Positions 52,733 to 62,113 are shown, numbered from the stretch's first letter. The stretch is 64,000 nt of DNA from Isoptericola croceus (GCF_029382255.1 NZ_JARLLG010000008.1:111259-175258); one strand, 5' to 3'. Notes: generated by a model not told the origin, from the letters alone. Program-made: numbers and translations.

Positions 52733-54520
52733 TCACACCTGCATGTCCACGAACCGCGAATAGTGCCCCTGGAACGCCACGGTAATGGTATCCGTCGGAC
52801 CATTACGATGCTTGGCCACAATCAGGTCCGCTTCACCAGCTCGAGGAGATTCCTTCTCATAGGCATCCTCGCGATGAAGAAGGATAACCATGTCTGCATC
52901 CTGTTCAATAGAGCCCGACTCGCGAAGATCCGACATCGCCGGCTTCTTGTCCTGACGCTGCTCCGGACCACGGTTCAGCTGCGACAGCGCAATCACAGGA
53001 ACCTCGATCTCCTTCGCCAACAGCTTCAGCGCACGCGAGAACTCGGAGACCTCTTGCTGTCGGGACTCGACCTTCTTGCCGGACGTCATGAGCTGCAGGT
53101 AGTCGATCACCACGAGCTGCAGGTCGTGCTTCTGCTTGAGCCGCCGGCACTTGGCGCGGATCTCGGTGAGCGACATGTTGGGCGAGTCGTCGATGAACAG
53201 CGGCGCCTCGGACACCTTGCCCATCACCTTGGCGAGCTTCTGCCAGTCGTCGTCGCCGAGCGAGCCGTTGCGCAGCTTCTGCAGGTGCACCCGGGCCTCG
53301 GCGGAGAGCAGTCGCATCGTGATCTCGTTGCGACTCATCTCGAGCGAGAACACGACGGACGTCTTCTGGTGCTTGATCGACGCCGACCGTGCGATGTCGA
53401 TCGCCAGAGTCGAGTTGTGGGTGGGGATCTTCGCCCGCGACGCGAGGTAGAGATGCTCCGGGTGGTCGATCTCCACGCAGCGCACGGGGACCGAACCGAC
53501 CGCCGCGATGTCGACGATCTTCCAAGTGGCTCCGGGCCGCGCCACCGAGTGCGCCACACCCCGAAGCATGGACGCCAGGATGTCCTCTGTGGTTCGCACC
53601 GTAGTGTCGGCAGGATCACCTGAGGTGCTCGTCGCCCACTCGTGCCAGGCGTCCGCGACGATCGTCGTGCCGTCGTCGAACACGACCTCGTAGCAGGGCC
53701 GACCGGTCATGACCTCGGTCGCCCGGACCACGCGCGTCGGTGTGCCGTCCGCGGCGATGAGCTCGTCCCCGACAGCGACGTCGCCCATCGTTGTCCAGCC
53801 GGACGGCGTCGCCAGCGGAGTGTCGAGGGCGAGCGCCTTGCCCATGGCCGGCCGCGCCGCGACCACGATCATCTGCCCGGGGTGCAGACCGTTGGTCAGC
53901 CGGTCGAGGTCGGCGAACCCGGTGGGCACCCCGACCATGCCCTCGCCACGGTTCCCCGCGGCCTCGATCTCGTCCATCGCGCCGCCGATGATGTCGGCGA
54001 GCGGCGCGTAGTCCTCGGACGTCTTGCGCTCGGTGACGGCGTAGATCTCGGCCTGGGCGTTGTTGACGACAGCATCGACGTCGCCGCCGTCGGTCGCGTA
54101 CCCGAGCTGGACGATCTTGGTCCCGGCCTCGACGAGCCGTCGGAGCACGGCCCGCTCCTGCACGATGCGCGCGTAGTAGCCGGCGTTGGCCGCGGTGGGC
54201 ACGCCGGCCATGAGGTCGTGGATGTAGGAGGCGCCGCCGATCCGCCCGATCTCGCCACGCTTGGTCAGCTCGGCGACCACGGTGATCGCGTCGGCGGGCT
54301 CCCCGCGTCCGTAGAGGTCGATGATCGCGTCGTAGATCGCCTCGTGCGCGGGCCGGTAGAAGTCGAGGCCGCGGATCTGCTCGACGACGTCGGCGATCGC
54401 GTCCTTGGACAGCAGCATGCCGCCCAGCACGCTCATCTCGGCGTCGACGTCCTGCGGCGGGGTACGGTCGAAGCCGCCACGAGACGACGAGTAGTTCGCC
54501 TCCAGCTCGTCGATCGACAT
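52733..54520 (-). CDS. dnaB: Replicative DNA helicase DnaB with intein
   Basis: The 595-residue precursor contains all DnaB parts: N-terminal domain (about 1-125), linker, and RecA-like domain with the P-loop split by a 141-residue intein (residues 229-369). Walker B VVIDYLQLMTS, SQLNRGPEQR and the C-terminus HYSRFVDMQV are typical. Mature length after splicing is about 454. ATG 54520 follows GGAGG at 8 bp and replaces the GTG 9 bp upstream. It unwinds DNA at the replication fork and is essential. Its 3' end is the apparent docking site of the Tn7-like island. Confidence 0.95.
   Translation of the reverse strand: MSIDELEANYSSSRGGFDRTPPQDVDAEMSVLGGMLLSKDAIADVVEQIRGLDFYRPAHEAIYDAIIDLYGRGEPADAITVVAELTKRGEIGRIGGASYIHDLMAGVPTAANAGYYARIVQERAVLRRLVEAGTKIVQLGYATDGGDVDAVVNNAQAEIYAVTERKTSEDYAPLADIIGGAMDEIEAAGNRGEGMVGVPTGFADLDRLTNGLHPGQMIVVAARPAMGKALALDTPLATPSGWTTMGDVAVGDELIAADGTPTRVVRATEVMTGRPCYEVVFDDGTTIVADAWHEWATSTSGDPADTTVRTTEDILASMLRGVAHSVARPGATWKIVDIAAVGSVPVRCVEIDHPEHLYLASRAKIPTHNSTLAIDIARSASIKHQKTSVVFSLEMSRNEITMRLLSAEARVHLQKLRNGSLGDDDWQKLAKVMGKVSEAPLFIDDSPNMSLTEIRAKCRRLKQKHDLQLVVIDYLQLMTSGKKVESRQQEVSEFSRALKLLAKEIEVPVIALSQLNRGPEQRQDKKPAMSDLRESGSIEQDADMVILLHREDAYEKESPRAGEADLIVAKHRNGPTDTITVAFQGHYSRFVDMQV
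53414..53836 (-). other. Mini-intein in DnaB (Ala1, class 3 features)
   Basis: The insert splits PAMGK|ST. It starts ALALDTPLATPSGW (Ala1 rather than Cys/Ser) and ends SRAKIPTHN before Ser+1. A Trp in block B (ADAWHEW), Cys in block F (VRCVEI) and Thr in block G (PTHN) give the Trp-Cys-Thr set of class 3 inteins. No homing endonuclease domain is present (141 residues in total), so it cannot home on its own. Confidence 0.88.
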
Positions 54521-54660
54521 GATCCCCACCTCCCCCGGCTCCCACCGGTACCACGACCCCGACCCGGGCAGATCGACCAGTCCTCAGGCTCCTGTTCTAC
54601 AGTCCACCTCTGACACCCGGGACGACGCTAGGCGCGCCCGCGACCACGCGCAAAAGGCAC

Positions 54661-54811
54661 TGTGGACACAGCTGTGGACAGGGTTGTGGAAGACTGCCCA
54701 GACCTGTGCACCGCCGGTGGACAACCGCGTGCACAACTGGGGACATCTCCTGTGTACAACTCTGGACAGGCACGCTGACCTGGGCAGATGTTGTTCCCAG
54801 GCTGTGGAGAA
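54661..54811. other. DnaA-box-like cluster upstream of dnaB
   Basis: Several TGTGGACA-like words occur in the same orientation: TGTGGACAC (54661), TGTGGACAG (54673), GGTGGACAA (54717), TCTGGACAG (54761) and TGTGGAGAA (54803), plus TGTGTACAA. In + orientation these are reverse DnaA boxes. The cluster lies in the divergent region between dnaB and the MATE gene and could let DnaA adjust dnaB transcription; it may also be chance in a GC-rich region. Confidence 0.4.
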
Positions 54812-54828
54812 AAGAAAGGTGTGGTGAG

Positions 54829-56142
54829 TTGCGCCGCATCGACCGCGAGATCCTCGCTCTCGCGCTGCCGGCCCTCGGGGCGCTCGTCGCGGAGCCGCTG
54901 TTCGTGCTCGTCGACAGCGCCGTCGTCGGGCACCTCGGCACCGCCCAGCTCGCCGGGCTGGCGCTCGCCTCGACCCTGCTGATCACCCTGGTCGGCCTGT
55001 GCGTGTTCCTCGCCTACGCGACCACTGCCGCCGTGGCGCGCCGGCTCGGCGCCGGGGCCGACCGCGCGGCGCTCCAGTCCGGCGTCGACGGCATGTGGCT
55101 CGCCCTCGGGATCGGTGTCGTCCTCGCCGCGGCGCTCTTCCTCGCCGCCCCGTGGGCCGTCTCCGCGATGGGCGCGTCCGACCCCGTCGCCACGCACGCG
55201 GTCACCTACCTGCGGTGGTCCGCGCCCGGCCTGCCGGGCATGCTGCTCGTCCTCGCCACGACCGGCGTGCTGCGCGGCCTGCAGGACACCCGCACTCCCC
55301 TGTGGGTCGCCTCGGGCGGTGCCGTCCTCAACGCGATCGGGTCGGTCACGCTCGTGTACGGCGTGGGGATGGGCATCGCGGGCTCGGCCCTGGCGACGAC
55401 GACGGCGCAGCTGCTGATGGCGGTCGTGCTCGCCGCCGTCGTGGTCGCCGGAGCCCGACGGCGCGGCGCCTCCCTGCGTCCGCACCATGCGGGCATCTGG
55501 GCCAACGCCGTCGCCGGTGCGCCCCTGCTCGTCCGCACCGTGTCGTTGCGGCTCGCGATCCTGCTGACCGTGTGGACCGCGACCTCCCTGGGCGCGGTGG
55601 CCCTCGCCGGGCACCAGGTCATCAACAGCCTGTGGGGCCTCGCGGCGTTCGCGCTCGACGCGCTGGCCATCGCCGCGCAGGCGCTCGTGGGGCACGGGCT
55701 GGGCTCCGGGGACCTCGAGCGTGTCCGCACCGTGCTGCGGCGTTGCCTGCGGTGGGGCGTCGGCGCCGGGGCGGTGATCGGCGTCGTGCTCGCGGCCTCC
55801 GGCTGGTGGATCGCCCCGTTGTTCTCCTCCGACCCGGACGTGCGCGTGGCCATCACCCTCGGACTGGTCGTGTGCGGGGCGTTGATGCCGATGGCCGGCT
55901 GGGTGTTCGTCCTCGACGGCGTGCTCATCGGCGCCGGAGACGGCCGGTACCTCGCCTGGGCGGGCATGCTGACGCTGGTGCTGTACGTGCCCTGCGCGTT
56001 GGCGGTCCGCGCGTGGGCGCCCGACGGCGCCGTCGGGCTCGCGTGGCTGTGGGCGGCCTTCGCGGGAGTCTTCATGCTGGCGCGGGCGCTGACCACCGGG
56101 CTGCGCGCCCGCGGCGAGCGCTGGATGGTCACCGGCCTCTGA
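54829..56142 (+). CDS. MATE family efflux transporter (DinF-like)
   Basis: The 437-residue protein has 12 membrane segments and the two-fold MATE layout; ALPALGALVAEPLFVLVDSAVVG is the usual N-terminal start with the Asp of the first helix. It should export cationic or other small molecules with sodium or proton exchange. The best start is TTG 54829, which follows AAAGG; GTG codons just upstream are out of frame. It is divergent from dnaB. Confidence 0.88.
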   Translation: MRRIDREILALALPALGALVAEPLFVLVDSAVVGHLGTAQLAGLALASTLLITLVGLCVFLAYATTAAVARRLGAGADRAALQSGVDGMWLALGIGVVLAAALFLAAPWAVSAMGASDPVATHAVTYLRWSAPGLPGMLLVLATTGVLRGLQDTRTPLWVASGGAVLNAIGSVTLVYGVGMGIAGSALATTTAQLLMAVVLAAVVVAGARRRGASLRPHHAGIWANAVAGAPLLVRTVSLRLAILLTVWTATSLGAVALAGHQVINSLWGLAAFALDALAIAAQALVGHGLGSGDLERVRTVLRRCLRWGVGAGAVIGVVLAASGWWIAPLFSSDPDVRVAITLGLVVCGALMPMAGWVFVLDGVLIGAGDGRYLAWAGMLTLVLYVPCALAVRAWAPDGAVGLAWLWAAFAGVFMLARALTTGLRARGERWMVTGL

Positions 56143-56169
56143 CCCGGCGGCCTCCGCTCGGCAGGTTCA

Positions 56170-56203
56170 GCTCCGATCGGCACCTCGAGCGACCGATCGG
56201 AGC
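56170..56203. repeat. Hairpin repeat, copy 1
   Basis: GCTCCGATCGG and CCGATCGGAGC are perfect 11-bp arms around CACCTCGAGCGA. The same loop (CACCTCAAGCGA) and near-identical arms recur at 57256-57293 on the other side of the AbiEi-like gene. Confidence 0.75.
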
Positions 56204-56231
56204 CGAACGGACCGACCGGAGCCGGACGGCG

Positions 56232-57182
56232 TCACTGCGGCCGGGTGAGTAGCGGGTTGCGGCGTGCTGCGCGACGAACCGATGGAGGGAAGCGCGCCAG
56301 GAGTCTCTTCGCCACGGCCTCCGGGTGAGCGGCGTCCTTCGACGTCACCCGGAGCAGCGGGATGCCGGTCTGCTCCGTGATCGCCTCTTCCCGGCGCTTC
56401 TCGGCGATACTGGCCTCGTCAGCGTCATAGCCGTCCCCGAACGCGCCGGTCCGGTACTTCACCAGCCCGTCGAACTCGGCCAGGACCTCATGGTCGGGCC
56501 AGCCGAGATCCACCCGGTGACGGCCGAGGCGGGACGTCACCGGCACCTGGGTCTGCGGACGGGGCAGTCCCACCCAGTGCCCCACGTAGCGCAGCCAGGA
56601 CTCCCATGGGCTTTCCGCTCCTGCGTCGGCGAGATCGAGCACCAGAAGACCTCGGCGGCGCCCTTGCCGCCGGCATCGGACGATGGCGGAGGCCTCCTCC
56701 ACGTCAAGGCCGCGAGCCAGGGCGGCATCGGCCACGACGAGCCCTTCGAGCGGCGGCAGCGTCGTCACGCAGTCCGCGACGGTCCGTCCCAGCGACGTCA
56801 CCGGCACCCCGAACCGCTCGGTGCGGTGCTCAGCGGGAACCTCGAGGAGGTGCCGCCGGACGTCCACCGCGGCGCGTGACGACGCACGGTAGTGCTGCGC
56901 CAGGTGCACGACCGTGGGCAGCCGCCACAGCGGCAGACCGTGGAGCACGGCCGCCGTCGCATGGCTGCACCAGTGGTCCGTACGCAGCTGGGCGCTCACG
57001 GCACGCGCCCGGTCGAGGGCGAGCTCCCGCGCGGCCGACCATCCCGAGCGGTCCGGTGTGCCGCCGTCGGGCACTGCGCGGCATGCGCCGCGGCGGATCC
57101 GTTCGATCTCTCCCTGACGGCGCGCCGCCCGCAGCCGTGCCGCGTCGTGGTCGCGGGCGACGAGGATCTCGGAAACGCTCAT
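56232..57182 (-). CDS. AbiEi-like/DUF559 domain protein
   Basis: The ~316-residue protein has an N-terminal HTH-like region (ILVARDHDAARLRAARRQGE, IERIRRGACRAV) as in AbiEi-type antitoxin proteins, then a middle domain with HATAAVLHGLPLW. The C-terminal part has PWESWLRY and VDLGWPDHEVLAEFDGLVKY, a PD-(D/E)xK-like (DUF559) nuclease signature. Such proteins are common in actinobacteria as orphan genes. ATG 57182 is chosen; ATG 57194 is possible. No partner toxin is seen. Confidence 0.72.
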   Translation of the reverse strand: MSVSEILVARDHDAARLRAARRQGEIERIRRGACRAVPDGGTPDRSGWSAARELALDRARAVSAQLRTDHWCSHATAAVLHGLPLWRLPTVVHLAQHYRASSRAAVDVRRHLLEVPAEHRTERFGVPVTSLGRTVADCVTTLPPLEGLVVADAALARGLDVEEASAIVRCRRQGRRRGLLVLDLADAGAESPWESWLRYVGHWVGLPRPQTQVPVTSRLGRHRVDLGWPDHEVLAEFDGLVKYRTGAFGDGYDADEASIAEKRREEAITEQTGIPLLRVTSKDAAHPEAVAKRLLARFPPSVRRAARRNPLLTRPQ

Positions 57183-57255
57183 GCAGGCCAGCATGCCGCG
57201 CCACCGCCATCACCCACCGACGCCATCCACAGGCCACCAGTCCGATCGGTATGTC

Positions 57256-57293
57256 CAGCTCCGGTCGGCACCTCAAGCGACCGACCGGAGCTG
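57256..57293. repeat. Hairpin repeat, copy 2
   Basis: Perfect 13-bp arms CAGCTCCGGTCGG and CCGACCGGAGCTG flank the loop CACCTCAAGCGA. Related half-sites continue on both sides (CCGATCGG before, CCGACCGGAGC after). It is the counterpart of copy 1 and lies between the AbiEi-like gene and the rplI terminator. Confidence 0.75.
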
Positions 57294-57328
57294 GAACTGC
57301 CGACCGGAGCGGCACGCACCGCGATGCA

Positions 57329-57372
57329 GAAGGCCCTGGTCCCGCTCGCAGAGCGAGGGGACCAGGGCCTTC
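57329..57372 (-). terminator. Terminator of the rpsF-ssb-rpsR-rplI operon
   Basis: Perfect 15-bp arms GAAGGCCCTGGTCCC and GGGACCAGGGCCTTC around a 14-base loop lie 18 bp beyond the rplI stop codon. Confidence 0.85.
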
Positions 57373-57389
57373 AGGTGATCGAACCGGCG

Positions 57390-57839
57390 TCAGCCGGCGA
57401 CGACCTCCAGCTCGATCTTCGCCGACACCTCAGGGTGCAGACGGATCGACACGGTGTGCACACCGGTCGACTTGATCGGCTGACCGATCTCGATCTTGCG
57501 CTTGTCGACCGACGGGCCACCGGCAGACGCCACCGCGGTGGCGATGTCGGCCGTGGTGACCGCACCGAAGAGACGGCCGGACTCGCCGGCCTGCGCCTCG
57601 ATGGTGTACGCCTTCGACTGGATCGAGGCCGCAGCGGCCTCGGCGTCCTCACGCGTCGAGAGCTCACGGGCCTTGCGAGCCTTGCGGATCGCGGAGACCT
57701 GCGACTCGGCGCCCTTGGTCCACGGAGTGGCCAGCGAGCGGGGGATGAGGAAGTTACGGGCGTACCCGTCCTTCACCTCGACGACGTCCCCGGGCTCACC
57801 GAGACCGGTGACCTCGTGGGTCAGGATCAGCTTTGCCAT
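57390..57839 (-). CDS. rplI: 50S ribosomal protein L9
   Basis: The 149-residue protein has the N-terminal L9 domain ([30 protein letters not shown]) and the long connecting helix followed by the C-terminal domain. The length is normal. It binds 23S rRNA and helps keep reading frame. It is the last gene of the operon, 18 bp behind rpsR. Confidence 0.97.
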   Translation of the reverse strand: MAKLILTHEVTGLGEPGDVVEVKDGYARNFLIPRSLATPWTKGAESQVSAIRKARKARELSTREDAEAAAASIQSKAYTIEAQAGESGRLFGAVTTADIATAVASAGGPSVDKRKIEIGQPIKSTGVHTVSIRLHPEVSAKIELEVVAG

Positions 57840-57857
57840 GTTCTGGATCCTTTCCGG

Positions 57858-58094
57858 TCAGCGGGCCGACGACGAGTACGGCAGCAGGGCCATCTCGCGG
57901 GCGTTCTTGACGGCCTTGGCGATCTGGCGCTGCTCCTGCACGGAGACGCCGGTGACGCGACGCGCGCGGATCTTGCCGCGGTCGGAGATGAACTTGCGCA
58001 GCAGTGCGGTGTCCTTGTAGTCCACCGTCTCGACCTTCGCCGCCTTCAGCGGGTTGGCCTTCTTCTTGGGCTTGCGCACCACAGGCTTGGCCAT
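57858..58094 (-). CDS. rpsR: 30S ribosomal protein S18
   Basis: The 78-residue protein has [20 protein letters not shown] and [19 protein letters not shown], the S18 consensus, and pairs with S6 on the 30S subunit. It is encoded between ssb and rplI, as in most bacteria. No zinc Cys residues are present, so it is the zinc-free type. Confidence 0.97.
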   Translation of the reverse strand: MAKPVVRKPKKKANPLKAAKVETVDYKDTALLRKFISDRGKIRARRVTGVSVQEQRQIAKAVKNAREMALLPYSSSAR

Positions 58095-58172
58095 GGTGAG
58101 TGCTCCTTACTCAGGATCGTCCCGGCTGGTTCGCACCAGCGGGACAAGGGGTGATCTGGGGTTGAGCGACGA

Positions 58173-58730
58173 TCAGAACGGGGGCTCGTCCGAGAACCCG
58201 CCGCCGGACGACGCCGGGCCAGCCGTGGCCCAGGGGTCGTTCTGCTGCTGACCGCCGCCGGAAGAACCGAAACCGCCGCCGCCCTGGCCTCCGCCGGGCT
58301 GGCCACCGGGAGCGCCGGCGTTGCCGCCGTACCCCCCGCCGCCACCGAAACCGCCGCCACCGGAGCGCTGCGCACGAGTGACCTTGGCCGAGGCGAACCT
58401 CAGCGACGGGCCGATCTCGTCCACCTGCAGCTCCACGACGGTGCGCTTCTCGCCCTCGCGGGTCTCGTACGACCGCTGCGTCAGACGGCCCTGCGCGATG
58501 ACGCGCATGCCCTTCGTCAGCGACTCGGCGACGTTCTCCGCGGCCTCACGCCAGATGGAGCAGCGCAGGAACAGCGCCTCCCCGTCCTTCCACTCGTTCG
58601 ACTGCCTGTCGAACGTGCGCGGCGTGGACGCGATCGTGAAGTTGGCAACGGCAGCACCCGACGGGGTGAAGCGCAGCTCCGGGTCCGCAGTCAGGTTTCC
58701 GACGACCGTGATGACGGTCTCACCAGCCAT
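58173..58730 (-). CDS. ssb: Single-stranded DNA-binding protein
   Basis: The 185-residue protein has the OB fold ([20 protein letters not shown], then [18 protein letters not shown]), a Gly/Gln-rich flexible linker (about 120-175) and the acidic tip DEPPF for partner binding. It coats single-stranded DNA in replication and repair. The second gene of the ribosomal operon, it has the usual SSB length. Confidence 0.96.
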   Translation of the reverse strand: MAGETVITVVGNLTADPELRFTPSGAAVANFTIASTPRTFDRQSNEWKDGEALFLRCSIWREAAENVAESLTKGMRVIAQGRLTQRSYETREGEKRTVVELQVDEIGPSLRFASAKVTRAQRSGGGGFGGGGGYGGNAGAPGGQPGGGQGGGGFGSSGGGQQQNDPWATAGPASSGGGFSDEPPF

Positions 58731-58843
58731 GCCAAGCTCCTTCGTTCGTCCGCGAGATTCGGCTGTACTCGACTTCCAGGGAAGATCTCACCACGAGCCT
58801 CCCACAGGGGGCAGGGTGAGCGGAGTGTTTCGGTTCAGCGGAT

Positions 58844-59134
58844 TCAGCGAGCGTTCGCGCGCAGGATCTTGGTGCGCAGCACGGCCTCGTTCAGGCCGAG
58901 CTGACGGTCCAGCTCCTTCGCGGTGTCCGACGTGGACGTGAAGTCGACGACGGCGTAGATGCCCTCGGACCGCTTGTCGATCTCGTAGGCCATACGGCGA
59001 CGGCCCCAGATGTCCACGTTGTCGACGGAGCCGCCCTCGGTCTTGATGACCGTGAGCAGCTTCTCGAGCGACGGGGCCACGGTGCGCTCCTCGACCTCCG
59101 GGTCCAGGATCACCATCAGTTCGTACTGACGCAT
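58844..59134 (-). CDS. rpsF: 30S ribosomal protein S6
   Basis: The 96-residue protein begins [19 protein letters not shown] and has [21 protein letters not shown], the S6 consensus. It is the first gene of the operon. Upstream (59150-59190) a small hairpin CCACGG/CCGTGG with a GGAGG site may be an S6:S18-type leader, but this is only a weak guess. Confidence 0.96.
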   Translation of the reverse strand: MRQYELMVILDPEVEERTVAPSLEKLLTVIKTEGGSVDNVDIWGRRRMAYEIDKRSEGIYAVVDFTSTSDTAKELDRQLGLNEAVLRTKILRANAR

Positions 59135-59300
59135 GTGTTCAACCCACCTCCTCTGGTCTCAAACGGCCACGGTCTGTCCGTGGCAGGAGGGTTCTTGCGT
59201 GCGTCGGCCGCGCCAACGGGTGGCACGGCCAGTCCACCAGGGTACCGGTCGGAGCACCCTGGCAGGAACCCAGGTCACCCCGACTGGCGGGTGGCGTCGG

Positions 59301-61796
59301 TCACCCGTCCCCGCCGCCACCGATCCCGTTGCCGAGCCCTGGACCGTCGTCGTCGTCCGGCGGGCCGGCTTCGTCGTCGTCCGACGGCTCAGGTCCGCGC
59401 GAGACGACGATCGTCACCGTCGCACCGGGCTCCACCTCGGTGCCGGCGCCGGGTTCGGAGCGGATGACCTCGCCCACCGGTTGGTCGCTGTACTCCTCGG
59501 TGGTGGCCGAGGACAGCCCGACCCGCCGGAGCCGCTGCTCCGCGGCCGTGCGTGCCTGACCCGCCACGTTCGGGACGGCTACCTGCTGTGGCTCGTCGGA
59601 CTTACCCGTCGAGACCTCCAGCGTGATCGTCGACCCGGTCGGGATGCGGTCGCTGCCGTTCTTGACGTTGACCACGGTGCCCTTGCGGGAGTCGTTGTTG
59701 ACGGCTTCCGTCGCGACGGACAGGCCCAGGCCCTCGAGCAGCCTCGTCGCCTGCGAGATGTCCATCCCGACCAGGTTGCCGGGCACGTCGACCCACTCGG
59801 GCTCTTCCGTCTCCGACGGCGTGGGGCTGGGCGAGAAGGACGGTTGCGGCGGGATGTACTCGGGGAACTCCTCGATCTCCTTGCCGTCGAGCGCCACCTG
59901 CATGAACTCGGTCCATGCCGAGGCCGGCCAGGTGCTGCCCGTGATCTCGGAGTAGCCGCCGAAGGCGTCGATCGAATCGGGCCCGGCGAGGATCCCTTCC
60001 TCGACGTCCACCTTCTTGTACTGGCGGATGTTGACCACGGTGGCGAGCTGGGGGGTGTAGCCGGCGAACCAGGCGGACACGTTGTCGTTCGAGGTACCGG
60101 TCTTGCCGGCCACCGGACGGCGGGTCCCGTCGGGCCCGGTGAGCTCCAGAGCTGCGCGACCGGAGCCCTCCTCCACGACCTTCGTCATCGCGTAGGTCGC
60201 CTGGGTCATCACGTCGCGCTCGAACCGCCTCTCGCCCGTGGTCTCCGGCTCCCAGCGCAGCGAGCCGTCCCGGTGCTCTACGCGGTCGACGACGTGCGGC
60301 TTGACGTAGTTGCCCTCCGCGGCGATCGTCGCGTAGGCCGACGCGAGGTCGATCGGGTAGACATCCGCCGTACCCAGCACGTTCGACGGCACGGCCTTGA
60401 TCTCGGTGTCCTCCCGGATGCCGAGGCGGTGTGCGACGTCGACCGTCTTCTCGGGCCCGACGGCGAGGTTCAGCTCGACGTAGGCCGTGTTCACCGAGTT
60501 CGCGGTGGCTTGGACGAGGTCGACCTGGCCATAGCTCTGCCGCCCGAAGTTCGTCGGCCACTCCTTCGTGGGGTCCTCGGGGTCGAGATGCCCCGGGGAG
60601 TTCCCGTCGAACGTCTCGTTGAGCTCGTAGTCCTCCTCGAGCGCCGCGATGAGCGTGAACGGCTTGAACGTCGAGCCGCCCTGGACCGTGTCCTGGGTGG
60701 CGGTGTTCAGCGACTGCTTGATGTAGTTCTTCCCGCCGTACAGCGCGACGACGGCACCGTTCGAGGGGTCGATCGAGACGATGGAGGCGCGGACCTTCTT
60801 GTTCGCGTCGTCCGGCATGTCCTTGACGATTCTGTGGGCCTCACGCTGCAGCTTGGGCTTGATCGTGGTGTAGATCTGCAGACCCCGGGTCTCGATCTCC
60901 TCCTCGGTCATCCCGTTCCTCAGCAGCTCGGCCTTGACCGCGGCCATGATGTAGCCCTTCTGGCCACCGAGGCTGTTGGTGTTCTCCGTCTTCTCGATGA
61001 ACTCCGGGAACTCGGCGGCTGCCCGCTCCTCCTCGGTGATGTAGCCCTGGGCGGCCATGCGGTTGATGCTGCGCTGCCACCGATTCTGCGCGACCTCGAG
61101 CTGCACCGAGGGGTCGTAGGTCACGGGTGCGGGGATGATGCCGGAGAGCATCGCCGCCTCGGAGTAGGTGAGGTCGGCGGCGTCCTTGCCGAAGTACTCC
61201 TGGGCGGCGGCCTGGATCCCGTAAGTGCCGCGACCGAAGTAGATGGTGTTGAGGTACCGGTCCAGGACCAGCTCCTTGGACTGGTCGCGGGCGATCTTCA
61301 GCGCGATGATCGCCTCCTGCGCCTTGCCGACGTAGTCCTGGGTCCTCCCCAGGTAGTACTGCTCAACGTACTGCTGGGTGAGGGTGGACGCTCCCTGGCG
61401 GCCGCCGGAGCCGGTGACGTTGTTCATGGCGGCACGGACGATGCCCCGGAGGTCGACGCCGTTGTTCTCCCAGAACGTCGCGTCCTCCGAGGCGACCACG
61501 GCACCACCGACATAGGTCGGCAGGGTGTCGTAGTTGACGATCTCGCGCTTGATGCCGGAGAAGGTGCCGATCTCCTTGCCGTTGCCGTAGTAGACGGTCG
61601 TGGCCTGGTGGTTGACGTCGTCGAGGTTCTTCGGGATCTCCGTGGAGGTCCACGCGGCGAAGAAGACGCCTGCACCGAGGGCGATGCCGCCCAGCATGCA
61701 GCCGACGACGAAGCGCCACGACGGCAACCACCGCAGCACCGGGTTCTTGCCCCGGCGCGGGTAGTTCCAGAAGCGACGTCTGCGCTTGCTCCCCAC
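59301..61796 (-). CDS. Class A penicillin-binding protein with PASTA domains
   Basis: The 831-residue bifunctional enzyme has one membrane helix (about residues 28-50) and a GT51 glycosyltransferase with ASEDATFWENNGVD (catalytic Glu about 104) and GASTLTQQYVEQ. The transpeptidase has STFK (about 375), SVN (about 434) and KTGTS (about 565). Two PASTA domains (about 650-805) and an acidic Gly-rich tail follow. It polymerises and crosslinks peptidoglycan. GTG 61796 follows AAGGCTGGG. It is a single gene reading away from the PadR gene. Confidence 0.92.
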   Translation of the reverse strand: MGSKRRRRFWNYPRRGKNPVLRWLPSWRFVVGCMLGGIALGAGVFFAAWTSTEIPKNLDDVNHQATTVYYGNGKEIGTFSGIKREIVNYDTLPTYVGGAVVASEDATFWENNGVDLRGIVRAAMNNVTGSGGRQGASTLTQQYVEQYYLGRTQDYVGKAQEAIIALKIARDQSKELVLDRYLNTIYFGRGTYGIQAAAQEYFGKDAADLTYSEAAMLSGIIPAPVTYDPSVQLEVAQNRWQRSINRMAAQGYITEEERAAAEFPEFIEKTENTNSLGGQKGYIMAAVKAELLRNGMTEEEIETRGLQIYTTIKPKLQREAHRIVKDMPDDANKKVRASIVSIDPSNGAVVALYGGKNYIKQSLNTATQDTVQGGSTFKPFTLIAALEEDYELNETFDGNSPGHLDPEDPTKEWPTNFGRQSYGQVDLVQATANSVNTAYVELNLAVGPEKTVDVAHRLGIREDTEIKAVPSNVLGTADVYPIDLASAYATIAAEGNYVKPHVVDRVEHRDGSLRWEPETTGERRFERDVMTQATYAMTKVVEEGSGRAALELTGPDGTRRPVAGKTGTSNDNVSAWFAGYTPQLATVVNIRQYKKVDVEEGILAGPDSIDAFGGYSEITGSTWPASAWTEFMQVALDGKEIEEFPEYIPPQPSFSPSPTPSETEEPEWVDVPGNLVGMDISQATRLLEGLGLSVATEAVNNDSRKGTVVNVKNGSDRIPTGSTITLEVSTGKSDEPQQVAVPNVAGQARTAAEQRLRRVGLSSATTEEYSDQPVGEVIRSEPGAGTEVEPGATVTIVVSRGPEPSDDDEAGPPDDDDGPGLGNGIGGGGDG

Positions 61797-62040
61797 GTCC
61801 CAGCCTTTCGATTGCGGAGGTCCCCAGCGGCAGCCCCGCCCCCTGGAGGCACGAGGGACCACAGGGAACACTAGGGGATCCACCCACCGCAGTGTCCAGA
61901 CCTTCCTCCTGTGACGCGGTTCCACGCCGACCGTCCCCAGACCCTCACGTCCGGCTCCACCGAGCCTTCACAACTCGGTGCCCGACGGCGGTCGAGTGCT
62001 TCCCGTTGCCCCGACCGGTCGAGTCGTCCTATCCTCACGA

Positions 62041-62057
62041 TGTATCGACTCGATACA
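62041..62057. promoter_or_regulatory. PadR operator (perfect 17-bp palindrome)
   Basis: TGTATCGACTCGATACA has exact 8-bp arms around one central base, 56 bp upstream of the PadR start. PadR proteins typically bind TGTAT-type palindromes in their own promoter, so this is a strong autoregulation site. Confidence 0.82.
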
Positions 62058-62113
62058 ACGAGTCATACACTGAATCCATCAGGTGCAGTGCGTCAGCGGA
62101 GGAGGGCAGCAGG

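Noticed and set aside
59150-59190. S6:S18 RNA leader in front of rpsF
   Set aside because: A small CCACGG/CCGTGG hairpin is present, but the diagnostic conserved bases could not be confirmed by eye.
59133-61874. 913-codon plus-strand open frame
   Set aside because: It lies antisense to the penicillin-binding protein; low-complexity Arg/Asp/Val content shows it is a GC shadow.
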